Assembly (NCBI GenBank): GCA_002329525.1
Contig: DCTI01000129.1
Span: forward strand, 13,240-25,371
Reading direction: 5' to 3'
DNA from: Negativicutes bacterium UBA1444
GTDB taxonomy: Bacteria; Bacillota; Negativicutes; UBA1444
Length of the DNA stretch: 12,132 nucleotides
Part shown: piece after piece, positions 1 to 6,390 of the stretch
Position numbering within the stretch: the stretch's first letter is position 1
How the letters are laid out: every line of letters starts with the position of its first letter
Notes under the pieces: model-generated
Database searches by the model: none
Told to the model about the DNA's origin: nothing
Seen by the model: the letters and a program-made list of their open reading frames with translations, nothing else
Translations under genes and position numbers: made by a program

Positions 1-970
1 CCGCGTCAAACTTGGCCAGGACCGCGTCTTTCGATTTGGCCTGGAACGCGGCGATGTCCACGTCGACGAAGGTCATCTTGGTCTTCAGGAAAGCTTCCAG
101 CGCTTTTTCATCCTTTAAGAACAGTTCATTTTCATATTTTTGCATTTCTTTTGCAGCGTCCAGAACAACTTTTTGCAGATCTTCCGGCAGCGATTTGAGA
201 CGTTTTTCGCCGATGCAGACATAGATCCAGGAACGGACGTGGCCGGTCTTGTTCAGGAATTTCTGCACTTCAAAAAAGTTGGCGCTCTTGATCAGTGCGT
301 AAGGATTTTCCTGCCCATCGATGGCGCCCTGCTGCAGGCTGGTGAAGACTTCCGAGAACGCCATCGGGATCGGTTTGGCGCCCAGAGCCTGCCAGGTGTC
401 GACAAACAGCGGTACGTTGGGAACGCGGACTTTGAGGCCTTTCAAATCATCCGGTGTCTTGATGGCCCGGTTGGAGGTCAGGTCGCGGGGGCCTCGTTCA
501 AAATAAGCGATCGGCCGAATTTTGACTTTTTCGAGAACCTGGGCTTCGATCTCCTTGCCGATCTCGCCGCCGGCCACTTTGTGCAGTTGAGCGGAATCGC
601 GCAGCAGGTAGGGAGTTGCCATCAAAATGGTTTTGCTGGCGCCGAACGTGGTTAGCGTTTCACCGAAGATGCCGATATCGGCGGTGCCGTTCTGAATGCT
701 GGTGACCAGATCTTTTTCTTTGCCGAGTTGCTCATTGGGATACACTTTTACTTCAAGACGGCCCTTGGAGTTTTTTTCAACGATTTCTTTGAATTTCAAC
801 GCGCCGAGATGCCAGGTGTTCTTTTCATCAGCCAGGTGACCGAATTTCAGGGTGATTTTTTCCGGGGCCTTGGGAGCATCCGCTTTTTTGGCGCCGCCGC
901 CGCAGCCTGCGGAGACGAGCAGCGCGAGGCCGAGTACAGCTACGCCCGCCAGTTTGACCATCTGTTTCAT
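1..970 (-). CDS. dctP: TRAP transporter solute-binding lipoprotein, DctP family (3' end cut by window)
   Basis: Extracytoplasmic receptor of a tripartite ATP-independent periplasmic (TRAP) transporter. It captures a small organic acid and delivers it to the DctQ/DctM membrane subunits, which probably lie past the left edge. The frame is open for 323 codons from ATG at 970 down to base 2, with no stop, so only a short C-terminal tail should be missing (family usually about 325-345 residues). Residues 1-23 form a lipoprotein signal (KL, a hydrophobic run, then SAGC with Cys23). A Gly/Ala/Lys-rich linker follows to about residue 37. Family marks are FGHLADE near 43-49, a GPRDLTSNR stretch at 160-168, DDLKGLKVRVP at 174-184 (Arg182 aligns with the substrate-carboxylate-binding arginine of the family) and GAIDGQENP at 215-223. 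The ATG is preceded by AAAGGA about 10 bases upstream; Met4 is an alternative start with a less suitable distance. The lipobox implies a membrane-tethered receptor, as usual in Firmicutes. The substrate cannot be named from sequence alone. Confidence 0.93.
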   Translation of the reverse strand, partial: MKQMVKLAGVAVLGLALLVSAGCGGGAKKADAPKAPEKITLKFGHLADEKNTWHLGALKFKEIVEKNSKGRLEVKVYPNEQLGKEKDLVTSIQNGTADIGIFGETLTTFGASKTILMATPYLLRDSAQLHKVAGGEIGKEIEAQVLEKVKIRPIAYFERGPRDLTSNRAIKTPDDLKGLKVRVPNVPLFVDTWQALGAKPIPMAFSEVFTSLQQGAIDGQENPYALIKSANFFEVQKFLNKTGHVRSWIYVCIGEKRLKSLPEDLQKVVLDAAKEMQKYENELFLKDEKALEAFLKTKMTFVDVDIAAFQAKSKDAVLAKFDA

Positions 971-1018
971 GCGTTCACGGTCCTTTCGTGTTTTAAAATT
1001 TCCCCGTACGTATCGTCA

Positions 1019-1033
1019 CACTGCCGGGCAGTG
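1019..1033. promoter_or_regulatory. Perfect palindrome, possible operator in front of dctP
   Basis: CACTGCC-G-GGCAGTG is a perfect inverted repeat with 7-base arms and a single central base. It ends 49 bases upstream of the dctP start codon. A weak -10-like TAAAAT (minus strand, 1049-1044) lies just upstream, which would put the palindrome immediately after the transcription start, where a repressor could block. The one-base centre suits a dimeric regulator better than an RNA hairpin. No regulator gene is adjacent, so the partner is unknown, and no good -35 was found. Confidence 0.4.
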
Positions 1034-1098
1034 GACCGGGCTGATTTTAGATACCTACCATAATTCGATTTAGGAGCGAGGATTCCTGCTAGCGAAAC

Positions 1099-1120
1099 CG
1101 AAAAAAATACGCTATTTTCG
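1099..1120. repeat. AT-rich inverted repeat in the dctP/helicase intergenic region
   Basis: CGAAAA (1099-1104) and TTTTCG (1115-1120) form 6-base arms around a 10-base spacer. The repeat lies midway between two divergent genes, about 65 bases upstream of the helicase -10 element. It could be a binding site or chance; no further support is visible. Confidence 0.2.
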
Positions 1121-1183
1121 ATTGCCTGTATCCCATATCCGGTAACGCCGGCAGATATGTCCTATTAATGCGGCTCGTTGAAA

Positions 1184-1192
1184 TGATATAAT
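1184..1192 (+). promoter_or_regulatory. Extended -10 promoter for the DEAD-box helicase
   Basis: The bases read TG-A-TATAAT, a full-consensus extended -10 element for the housekeeping sigma factor. No recognisable -35 lies at the usual spacing, which is normal for extended -10 promoters. Transcription would start near 1198-1200, giving a leader of about 55 bases before the ATG at 1255. This also argues against translation from the in-frame ATG at 1201. Confidence 0.6.
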
Positions 1193-1242
1193 TAATCCTA
1201 ATGAAGCCTTTCGGTCAACACGCAAACCGATTATCAACTTTT

Positions 1243-1250
1243 GAAGGAGA
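1243..1250 (+). promoter_or_regulatory. Ribosome binding site that sets the helicase start
   Basis: GAAGGAGA lies 4 bases before the ATG at 1255. The upstream in-frame ATG at 1201 has no such site and would fall at or before the predicted transcript start, so 1255 is preferred. Confidence 0.75.
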
Positions 1251-1254
1251 TTGC

Positions 1255-2433
1255 ATGCAAACTTCATTTGAACAGCTTGGCCTTGACAAAACGCTGATTG
1301 CGGGGCTCGCCAAAGCAGCGATCACAGTCCCGACACCGGTTCAGGCGGCGGTGATTCCCGCGGTTCTGAGTGGTCGGGATGCCATTGGGGATTCCGCCAC
1401 CGGTACCGGTAAAACCCTGGCCTACTTACTGCCCCTGTTTCAGAAAACAGATGTCGCAAGGCCGGAAGTTCAGGCGATTATATTGGCGCCGACCCATGAA
1501 TTGGTGCTGCAGATTTTTCGGGAAGCCGAGTTGTTGGCGAAAAATTCGGGTGTTCCCGTCAGAGCGGCCGCCATCGTCGGCAATGCGAATGTGACCCGGC
1601 AAATCGAGAAGCTCAGGGAAAAGCCACAGATATTGGTTGGCTCGGCCGGGCGACTGCTCGAACTGATCGGTAAGCGCAAAATCAACGCCCAGACGGTCAA
1701 CGCCATTGTGCTGGACGAAGCGGACCGGTTGCTGGATGAAAAGAATCTGTCGACCGTGGCCGCCGTGATTAAAACCACCAGGCGGGATCGCCAACTGCTG
1801 CTGTTTTCGGCCACGATCAGCGCGAAAACGCTAACCGCGGCCGAGCAGTGGCTGAAAGATCCGTTTCATGCCGAACTTGCCCAGACATCGCCCGTTCCGG
1901 CCGGAATCAGTCACATGTATTTTCTCGTTGAAACACGGGACAAAATTTTGATCCTGCGTAAACTGCTGGCCAGCATCCAGGCGGAACGGTCGCTGGTGTT
2001 CGTCAATACGGCGCCGGCCATCGCGGAAACCGTTGCGAAGCTGAATTTTCACGGAATAGCCGCGGCCGGGCTCCATGGCAGCGCCGACAAGCGTGAGCGC
2101 CAGCAAGCCATGGCCGACTATCGCGCCGGGAGGGTACAGGTACTGGTCGCGTCGGATCTGGCGGCCCGCGGTTTGGATATTCCGGGGCTGGATAATGTCA
2201 TCAATCTGGATTTGCCGGAAAATCCGGAAGCCTATCTGCACCGGGCGGGACGGACCGGCCGCTGCGACTCGCCGGGGCGAGTCTTCTCGATCGTCGACCT
2301 CGGTGAACTCCGACAAATCCAGCAACTGCAAAAAAGATTGCGGATCGAGATCGCTGCCAGGCAAATGTCGTTCGGCAAAATAGTGGCAGCGCCGCCACCG
2401 CCGGCGAAAGGCAACAATCAGCTGAAAAAATAA
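1255..2433 (+). CDS. ATP-dependent RNA helicase, DEAD-box family, compact YfmL-like
   Basis: A cytoplasmic ATP-driven RNA-unwinding protein of 392 residues. Motifs appear in order: Q motif (VPTPVQ, 25-30), motif I ATGTGKT (48-54), Ia PTHEL (79-83), Ib SAGR (130-133), II DEAD (154-157), III SAT (185-187), IV LVFVNT (247-252), V ARGLDIP (304-310) and VI HRAGRTGR (329-336). Both RecA-like domains are complete. The tail after motif VI is short (about 55 residues, Pro-rich then Lys-ending), with no RNA-binding extension. Overall length and many recalled stretches resemble Bacillus subtilis YfmL, which is linked to large ribosomal subunit assembly; that role here is inference. Motif Ia has His in place of the usual Arg (PTREL), and Ib has SAG in place of TPG. 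Divergent from dctP and convergent with the cyclic-di-GMP gene, so probably monocistronic. Confidence 0.95.
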   Translation: MQTSFEQLGLDKTLIAGLAKAAITVPTPVQAAVIPAVLSGRDAIGDSATGTGKTLAYLLPLFQKTDVARPEVQAIILAPTHELVLQIFREAELLAKNSGVPVRAAAIVGNANVTRQIEKLREKPQILVGSAGRLLELIGKRKINAQTVNAIVLDEADRLLDEKNLSTVAAVIKTTRRDRQLLLFSATISAKTLTAAEQWLKDPFHAELAQTSPVPAGISHMYFLVETRDKILILRKLLASIQAERSLVFVNTAPAIAETVAKLNFHGIAAAGLHGSADKRERQQAMADYRAGRVQVLVASDLAARGLDIPGLDNVINLDLPENPEAYLHRAGRTGRCDSPGRVFSIVDLGELRQIQQLQKRLRIEIAARQMSFGKIVAAPPPPAKGNNQLKK

Positions 2434-2434
2434 C

Positions 2435-2477
2435 GAGAAGGGGTGGCGAGGGGATGTATTCCCGGCCACTCCTTCTT
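2435..2477. terminator. Bidirectional intrinsic terminator between convergent genes
   Basis: A 13-pair stem (2435-2447 with 2465-2477, including two G-T pairs) is topped by a 4-pair inner stem (2451-2454 with 2460-2463). On the plus strand it starts right after the helicase stop codon and runs into a T-rich tail. On the minus strand it follows the cyclic-di-GMP gene stop at 2485, and after the stem comes a six-T run (complement of 2425-2430), which overlaps the last helicase codons. It can therefore serve both genes; the minus-strand version has the better T tract. Confidence 0.8.
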
Positions 2478-2484
2478 CTTTCAC

Positions 2485-4938
2485 TCAGTGGTGAACCAAC
2501 AAACGAGTGAAGGTTTCCACCAACCCCGGATCGAACTGGGTGCCGGCGCACCGTTCGAGTTCCGACGCCGCCACCGCCGGCGGCAGGGCCTTGCGGTACG
2601 GACGGTCGTTGGTCATGGCGTCGAAGGCATCGACAATCGCTAAAATCCGGCACTCCAGCGGAATGCTTTCGCCCTGGAGTCCCAACGGATAACCTTTGCC
2701 GTTCCACCATTCCTGATGCTTGAGAATCCAGTCGGCAATCGGTATGAGATCAGGCGTGGAATTGGCAATGCGGTGACCGATTTCACAGTGTTGACGCATG
2801 ATTTTCCATTCATCTTCGGTTAATGGACCGGTCTTGAACAGGATCTGGTCAGGAATGCCCACCTTGCCGATATCATGGAAATGGGCCAATAGGCGCAAGT
2901 CCGGCAGACTATATTCCGGCACTCCCACCATCCGGGCAAATTTTTCGACCAGATTCTGCAGTCGATCCCCGTGCCCCTCCGTGATAAAATCGCGGGCTTC
3001 CAGAGCTTTGACCAGTCCCTGGACAATGGCGCTGCGGGCGCTGTTTTTTTGATGCAGTTTTTCCCGGTACATATTGTTGTCGGCTTCCTTGAACAACGTG
3101 TTCATATCGACCAGCGCCTTTCGAGCGACGGCGTAGCCCAGGGAAAGGCTGATGGGCCGGGTAGGATGGTTGGTGTTATAGTCATTCAGATTCTGCTTGA
3201 TATGGGAACAAGCGGTTGTCATGATCTTTTCTGAACCGCAGGGAAGCAAAACGACAAATTCGTCGCCGCCGATCCGGGCGATGAGGTCGCTGGGGCGGAA
3301 GGAGGCCCGCAAAATATTGGCCACGCTTTTGAGAATCTCATCCCCGGCATCATGTCCGAATGAATCGTTGACGATTTTCAGCCCATCGACATCACACATC
3401 AACAGGGAGACTTGCGGGTCCCGCAATTTGCCGAAACGACGCATTTCTTCCTCGAAGAACGTCCGGTTGTAGCAATCCGTTAGGGCGTCATGCAGACTCA
3501 GATGCTTCAACTGATCTTCCATTCGTTTGCGGTCCGTAACATTGCGGCAGATCACCAGTGCCTGGCGGTTGCCGCTGACGGCGATCCGCGTTTCATAGTA
3601 TTCAATTTCGCCGCCGACGGGCAGCAAATATTCGACCTGCTGTAGCACCCCGGTTTCAATGGCCCGGTTTATGTGAGAGCGCAGGGAAGCCGCGATGGCG
3701 GACGGGAAAACCTGGTCGATGTTTTTGCCGATGAAAAAAGTGCGCGGCAAGTTGAAAAAGCCTTTGCCGGTATTGCAGTCCAGAAAACTGCCGCTTTCAT
3801 CCAGCACAAACATGGTGTCCGGAATGGCATCGATCATAGCCTGCAGCGACTTTTCGACGCTGCGGCGTTCTGCGAGCTCGTGTGAATAGGATTGGAGAAG
3901 CGTCGCATTGTCGAGGGCGATGGAAGCCATTTCCGCAAAGGGAAGCAGCGTTGCCAATTCTTCCGCGTCGAATTTTTTGTTGGGATCGCAGTACGTTACG
4001 CCAATGGTGCCGATCACCTTCGAGCCGGATTTGAGCGGAACCTGCAGCACGGCTGTGATTTCATCATATTGGACAGAATCGGGATTGCGGGCTTTCCAGG
4101 CCGCATAATCATTGATCGCCGCAGGTTTGCCGGTTCGGCGGACCAATCCGACAATGCCGCGGGACGCGGAAATCTCCCGGCCGATATCGTGTGCATAGAT
4201 GCCGAGGCCATGTGTCCGGCGAAACACTTTGCCGGTCGAGTCCAACAGATAAATGAAGCCATGGGCGGTTCCGGTTAATCGGGTGGCGTCAGCCACGATG
4301 GCGGATAACACCTCATGGGGGTTCTTGCGTTGCATCAGACCAATGGCGGTTTCCTGCAGGGAGGAGAGAATCGAGTTTTGCCGTCGGATCTTGGCCTCCT
4401 TTTCAAACAGTTCCTCAAACTGCCGGCGCAGGTTTTCTTCGGACTGAATCAATTCTTCGTTCATGGCCGTCAATTCCTCGTTGACCGCCCGCAACTCCTC
4501 GTTGAGACATTGTTCCTGCTGTTGACTTGCCAATAAGGAATTTTCGGCGGCAACCGTGTCGGTGATATCGCGGACAATGCTGACTACTGCCTCGAAATCG
4601 GCCGCATGCAGCTTTTGCGAACTTACTTCCACCGGAAACTGATCGCCGTTTTTGCGTTGATGGATCGAACGAAAAGAAATTCCTCTGGAAAATGCTGCGG
4701 TTAACTGGGATTGTACCAGGGGCATCTGGTCCGGCACCCGCAGATCGCGAACCGACATTGCCGGAAGCTCCGCGTCAGTATACCCGTAGGCGTCCGTTGC
4801 GGCCTGATTCGCATAAAGAATCCGCGTATCCGCGGCGACAACCAAAACGATGTCCCGGGCCTGATCCAAAATATGCCGGAAGAGCGCAGGATTGCCGAGA
4901 ACTGCGAACGCCGCGGGTTGGTTTGGCTGGGAATTCAT
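2485..4938 (-). CDS. Cyclic-di-GMP turnover protein: PAS-GAF-PAS-GGDEF-HD-GYP
   Basis: An 817-residue signalling enzyme with both a diguanylate cyclase and a phosphodiesterase domain. Order: PAS (about 18-130, ending in the usual VRDITD), coiled coil rich in NEEL repeats (about 130-190), GAF (about 195-345), second PAS (about 365-470), GGDEF (about 478-630), HD-GYP (about 633-815). The cyclase signature GGDEF is intact at 557-561. RPSD at 548-551 sits exactly five residues before it, matching the product-inhibition I-site. The HD-GYP domain has HDIGK at 688-692 and a GYP loop at 741-751 reading HQEWWNGKGYP. The common form starts HHE and has Asp before the Gly, so the second His is Gln and that Asp is Asn here. 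No membrane helix or signal peptide is visible, so a cytoplasmic protein sensing soluble signals is inferred. Start ATG 4938 follows GGGGTGA about 5 bases upstream. The gene is divergent from glgC. Confidence 0.94.
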   Translation of the reverse strand: MNSQPNQPAAFAVLGNPALFRHILDQARDIVLVVAADTRILYANQAATDAYGYTDAELPAMSVRDLRVPDQMPLVQSQLTAAFSRGISFRSIHQRKNGDQFPVEVSSQKLHAADFEAVVSIVRDITDTVAAENSLLASQQQEQCLNEELRAVNEELTAMNEELIQSEENLRRQFEELFEKEAKIRRQNSILSSLQETAIGLMQRKNPHEVLSAIVADATRLTGTAHGFIYLLDSTGKVFRRTHGLGIYAHDIGREISASRGIVGLVRRTGKPAAINDYAAWKARNPDSVQYDEITAVLQVPLKSGSKVIGTIGVTYCDPNKKFDAEELATLLPFAEMASIALDNATLLQSYSHELAERRSVEKSLQAMIDAIPDTMFVLDESGSFLDCNTGKGFFNLPRTFFIGKNIDQVFPSAIAASLRSHINRAIETGVLQQVEYLLPVGGEIEYYETRIAVSGNRQALVICRNVTDRKRMEDQLKHLSLHDALTDCYNRTFFEEEMRRFGKLRDPQVSLLMCDVDGLKIVNDSFGHDAGDEILKSVANILRASFRPSDLIARIGGDEFVVLLPCGSEKIMTTACSHIKQNLNDYNTNHPTRPISLSLGYAVARKALVDMNTLFKEADNNMYREKLHQKNSARSAIVQGLVKALEARDFITEGHGDRLQNLVEKFARMVGVPEYSLPDLRLLAHFHDIGKVGIPDQILFKTGPLTEDEWKIMRQHCEIGHRIANSTPDLIPIADWILKHQEWWNGKGYPLGLQGESIPLECRILAIVDAFDAMTNDRPYRKALPPAVAASELERCAGTQFDPGLVETFTRLLVHH

Positions 4939-5054
4939 TGTATCACCCCGTCAGGCAAACTTTCGTCGAGGGGAAACGGTTTCGGCGCGATGGTGATTTT
5001 GAGGGAATGATTCGACAAATCCTGCTGCATCCCCTGCCGACAGGAATTTTTCTG

Positions 5055-5082
5055 CCAAATAAAAAAGGAGTTTTGCCGATAA
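5055..5082 (+). promoter_or_regulatory. Sigma-28 (FliA/SigD)-like promoter upstream of glgC
   Basis: GCCGATAA at 5075-5082 exactly matches the -10 consensus of the flagellar sigma factor. Fifteen bases before it is CAAA (5056-5059, within CCAAAT), one base off the TAAA core of the -35. Spacing is the consensus 15. Transcription would start near 5088-5090, about 60 bases before the glgC ATG. GCCGAT-type strings also occur inside genes in this window, so chance cannot be excluded; the intergenic position, orientation and spacing are what support it. Confidence 0.45.
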
Positions 5083-5133
5083 AAGTCAAATAAAAATAAA
5101 CAATCAATCGTGATATCCGAAACGTCGCAGCGG

Positions 5134-5140
5134 AAAGGGG
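5134..5140 (+). promoter_or_regulatory. Ribosome binding site that sets the glgC start
   Basis: AAAGGGG lies 8 bases before the ATG at 5149. The in-frame GTG at 5110 would add 13 non-conserved residues and lacks a good site; Met4 (5158) is too far from this one. Confidence 0.65.
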
Positions 5141-5148
5141 AAAAGCAT

Positions 5149-6384
5149 ATGTACGCCATGGGAAACGTGACCCGCAACACCATCGCGATGGTATTGGCCG
5201 GAGGCAAGGGCGAGCGCCTGGGGCAGATTACCACGAACCGGCCGAAACCTTGCGTCGACTTCGGCGGCAAATACAAGATCATTGACTTTGTCCTCAGCAA
5301 CCTGTTTAATTCCGGCATCAAGCGGGTATATGTCCTGACCCAATACCGGGCCTATCCCCTGAATAAACATATCAAGGAGTTCTGGTCGCGGATGGTGGGG
5401 ATGGGCGAGTTTTTCGACACCATTTCGCCGGAGACCAATAGCGAGAGCGAGGAATGGTTCAAGGGAACGGCGGATGCCATTTATCAGTTCCTGCGGTTTG
5501 TGGAATCGACCGACGCCGATTATGTGGCGATTTTTGGCGGCGATCACATTTATAAAATGGATATCAGCCAAATGATCAGTTACCATATCATGAACCGCGC
5601 CGATATCACCGTCGCCGCGCTGGAGGTGCCGGTGGCCGATGCTTCCCGGTTCGGCATTTTCGCCGTGGACGAGGACTATCGGGTCAGCTCGTTTGAGGAA
5701 AAACCGGCGAACCCCCAGTGCATTCCGGAACGGGATACTTGCTTCGCCTCAATGGGGAACTACATATTTTCCACCCGAAAATTGATCGAGGTGCTGAAGG
5801 AAGGCAAGAAAAAACACGCGGATCTGGACTTTGGCAAGCATGTCATTCCGATGATGCTGGCCAATGGCGACCGCGTGTTCACGTATAATTTCACGGACAA
5901 CATGATTCCCGGCATGAAGCCGGAGGAACGGGGCTATTGGAAAGACGTGGGAACCATCGATTCCTATTACGAGGCCAATATGGACCTGGTGAATGTGGCC
6001 CCGCAATTGAATCTGTATAACTACCGCTGGCCGATCCTGACGAACCAGGGGAATCTCCCGCCGGCAAAAACCGTTTTTGACGAAGAAGGGCGCCGGGGTG
6101 AAAATATTAGTTCGTATGTCTGCGGCGGCTGTATCACCAGCGGCAGCACGGTGCGCCGGTCCATTATCGGACCACGCTGCAAGATCAACAGCTTCAGCTT
6201 GGTGGAAGATTCCATTCTGTTCAACAGTGTGGAAATCGGGCGGCATGTCAGAATCAAGCGGGCGATCATCGATGAAGGCCTGCGGATTCCGGAAGGCACG
6301 GAGATCGGCTACAATCACGAAGCCGACCGGGCCCACGGGTATACAGTCACGGATTCGGGAATCGTGATCGTGACTAAACCGTAA
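5149..6384 (+). CDS. glgC: Glucose-1-phosphate adenylyltransferase (ADP-glucose pyrophosphorylase)
   Basis: Makes ADP-glucose and pyrophosphate from ATP and glucose 1-phosphate, the committing step of bacterial glycogen synthesis, in the cytoplasm. Length is 411 residues (Escherichia coli GlgC is 431). The N-terminal nucleotidyltransferase domain has AGGKGERL (17-24), FGGKYKIIDF (38-47), GGDHIYKMD (130-138, with Asp132 aligning to the catalytic Asp of E. coli), FEEKP (182-186, Lys185 being the glucose-1-phosphate lysine), DFGKHVIP (227-234) and GYWKDVGTID (262-271). The C-terminal part (from about 310) is the left-handed beta-helix regulatory domain with hexapeptide-type turns. By recalled alignment, the position of E. 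coli Lys39, which takes part in fructose-1,6-bisphosphate activation, is Asn30 here (TTNRPKP), so activator response may differ. No glgA, glgB or glgP is adjacent. It is divergent from the HD-GYP gene and tail-to-tail with the PEPCK-like gene, 6 bases between stops with no room for a terminator. Confidence 0.95.
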   Translation: MYAMGNVTRNTIAMVLAGGKGERLGQITTNRPKPCVDFGGKYKIIDFVLSNLFNSGIKRVYVLTQYRAYPLNKHIKEFWSRMVGMGEFFDTISPETNSESEEWFKGTADAIYQFLRFVESTDADYVAIFGGDHIYKMDISQMISYHIMNRADITVAALEVPVADASRFGIFAVDEDYRVSSFEEKPANPQCIPERDTCFASMGNYIFSTRKLIEVLKEGKKKHADLDFGKHVIPMMLANGDRVFTYNFTDNMIPGMKPEERGYWKDVGTIDSYYEANMDLVNVAPQLNLYNYRWPILTNQGNLPPAKTVFDEEGRRGENISSYVCGGCITSGSTVRRSIIGPRCKINSFSLVEDSILFNSVEIGRHVRIKRAIIDEGLRIPEGTEIGYNHEADRAHGYTVTDSGIVIVTKP

Positions 6385-6390
6385 GGTCGT

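Noticed and set aside
1201..1254. Helicase start at the upstream ATG 1201
   Set aside because: It falls at the predicted transcription start of the extended -10 promoter and has no ribosome binding site; the ATG at 1255 has one.
1831..2484. A 217-codon minus-strand open frame opposite the helicase
   Set aside because: It lies entirely antisense to conserved helicase motifs and the terminator, and its translation resembles no protein.
5084..5089. Minus-strand TTGACT as a -35 for the HD-GYP gene
   Set aside because: No acceptable -10 is found at 16-18 bases; the region is simply A/T-rich.
4692..5093. A 133-codon plus-strand open frame across the HD-GYP gene start and the intergenic region
   Set aside because: It is mostly antisense to the conserved PAS domain, has no ribosome binding site, and its translation is Pro/Arg-rich shadow sequence.
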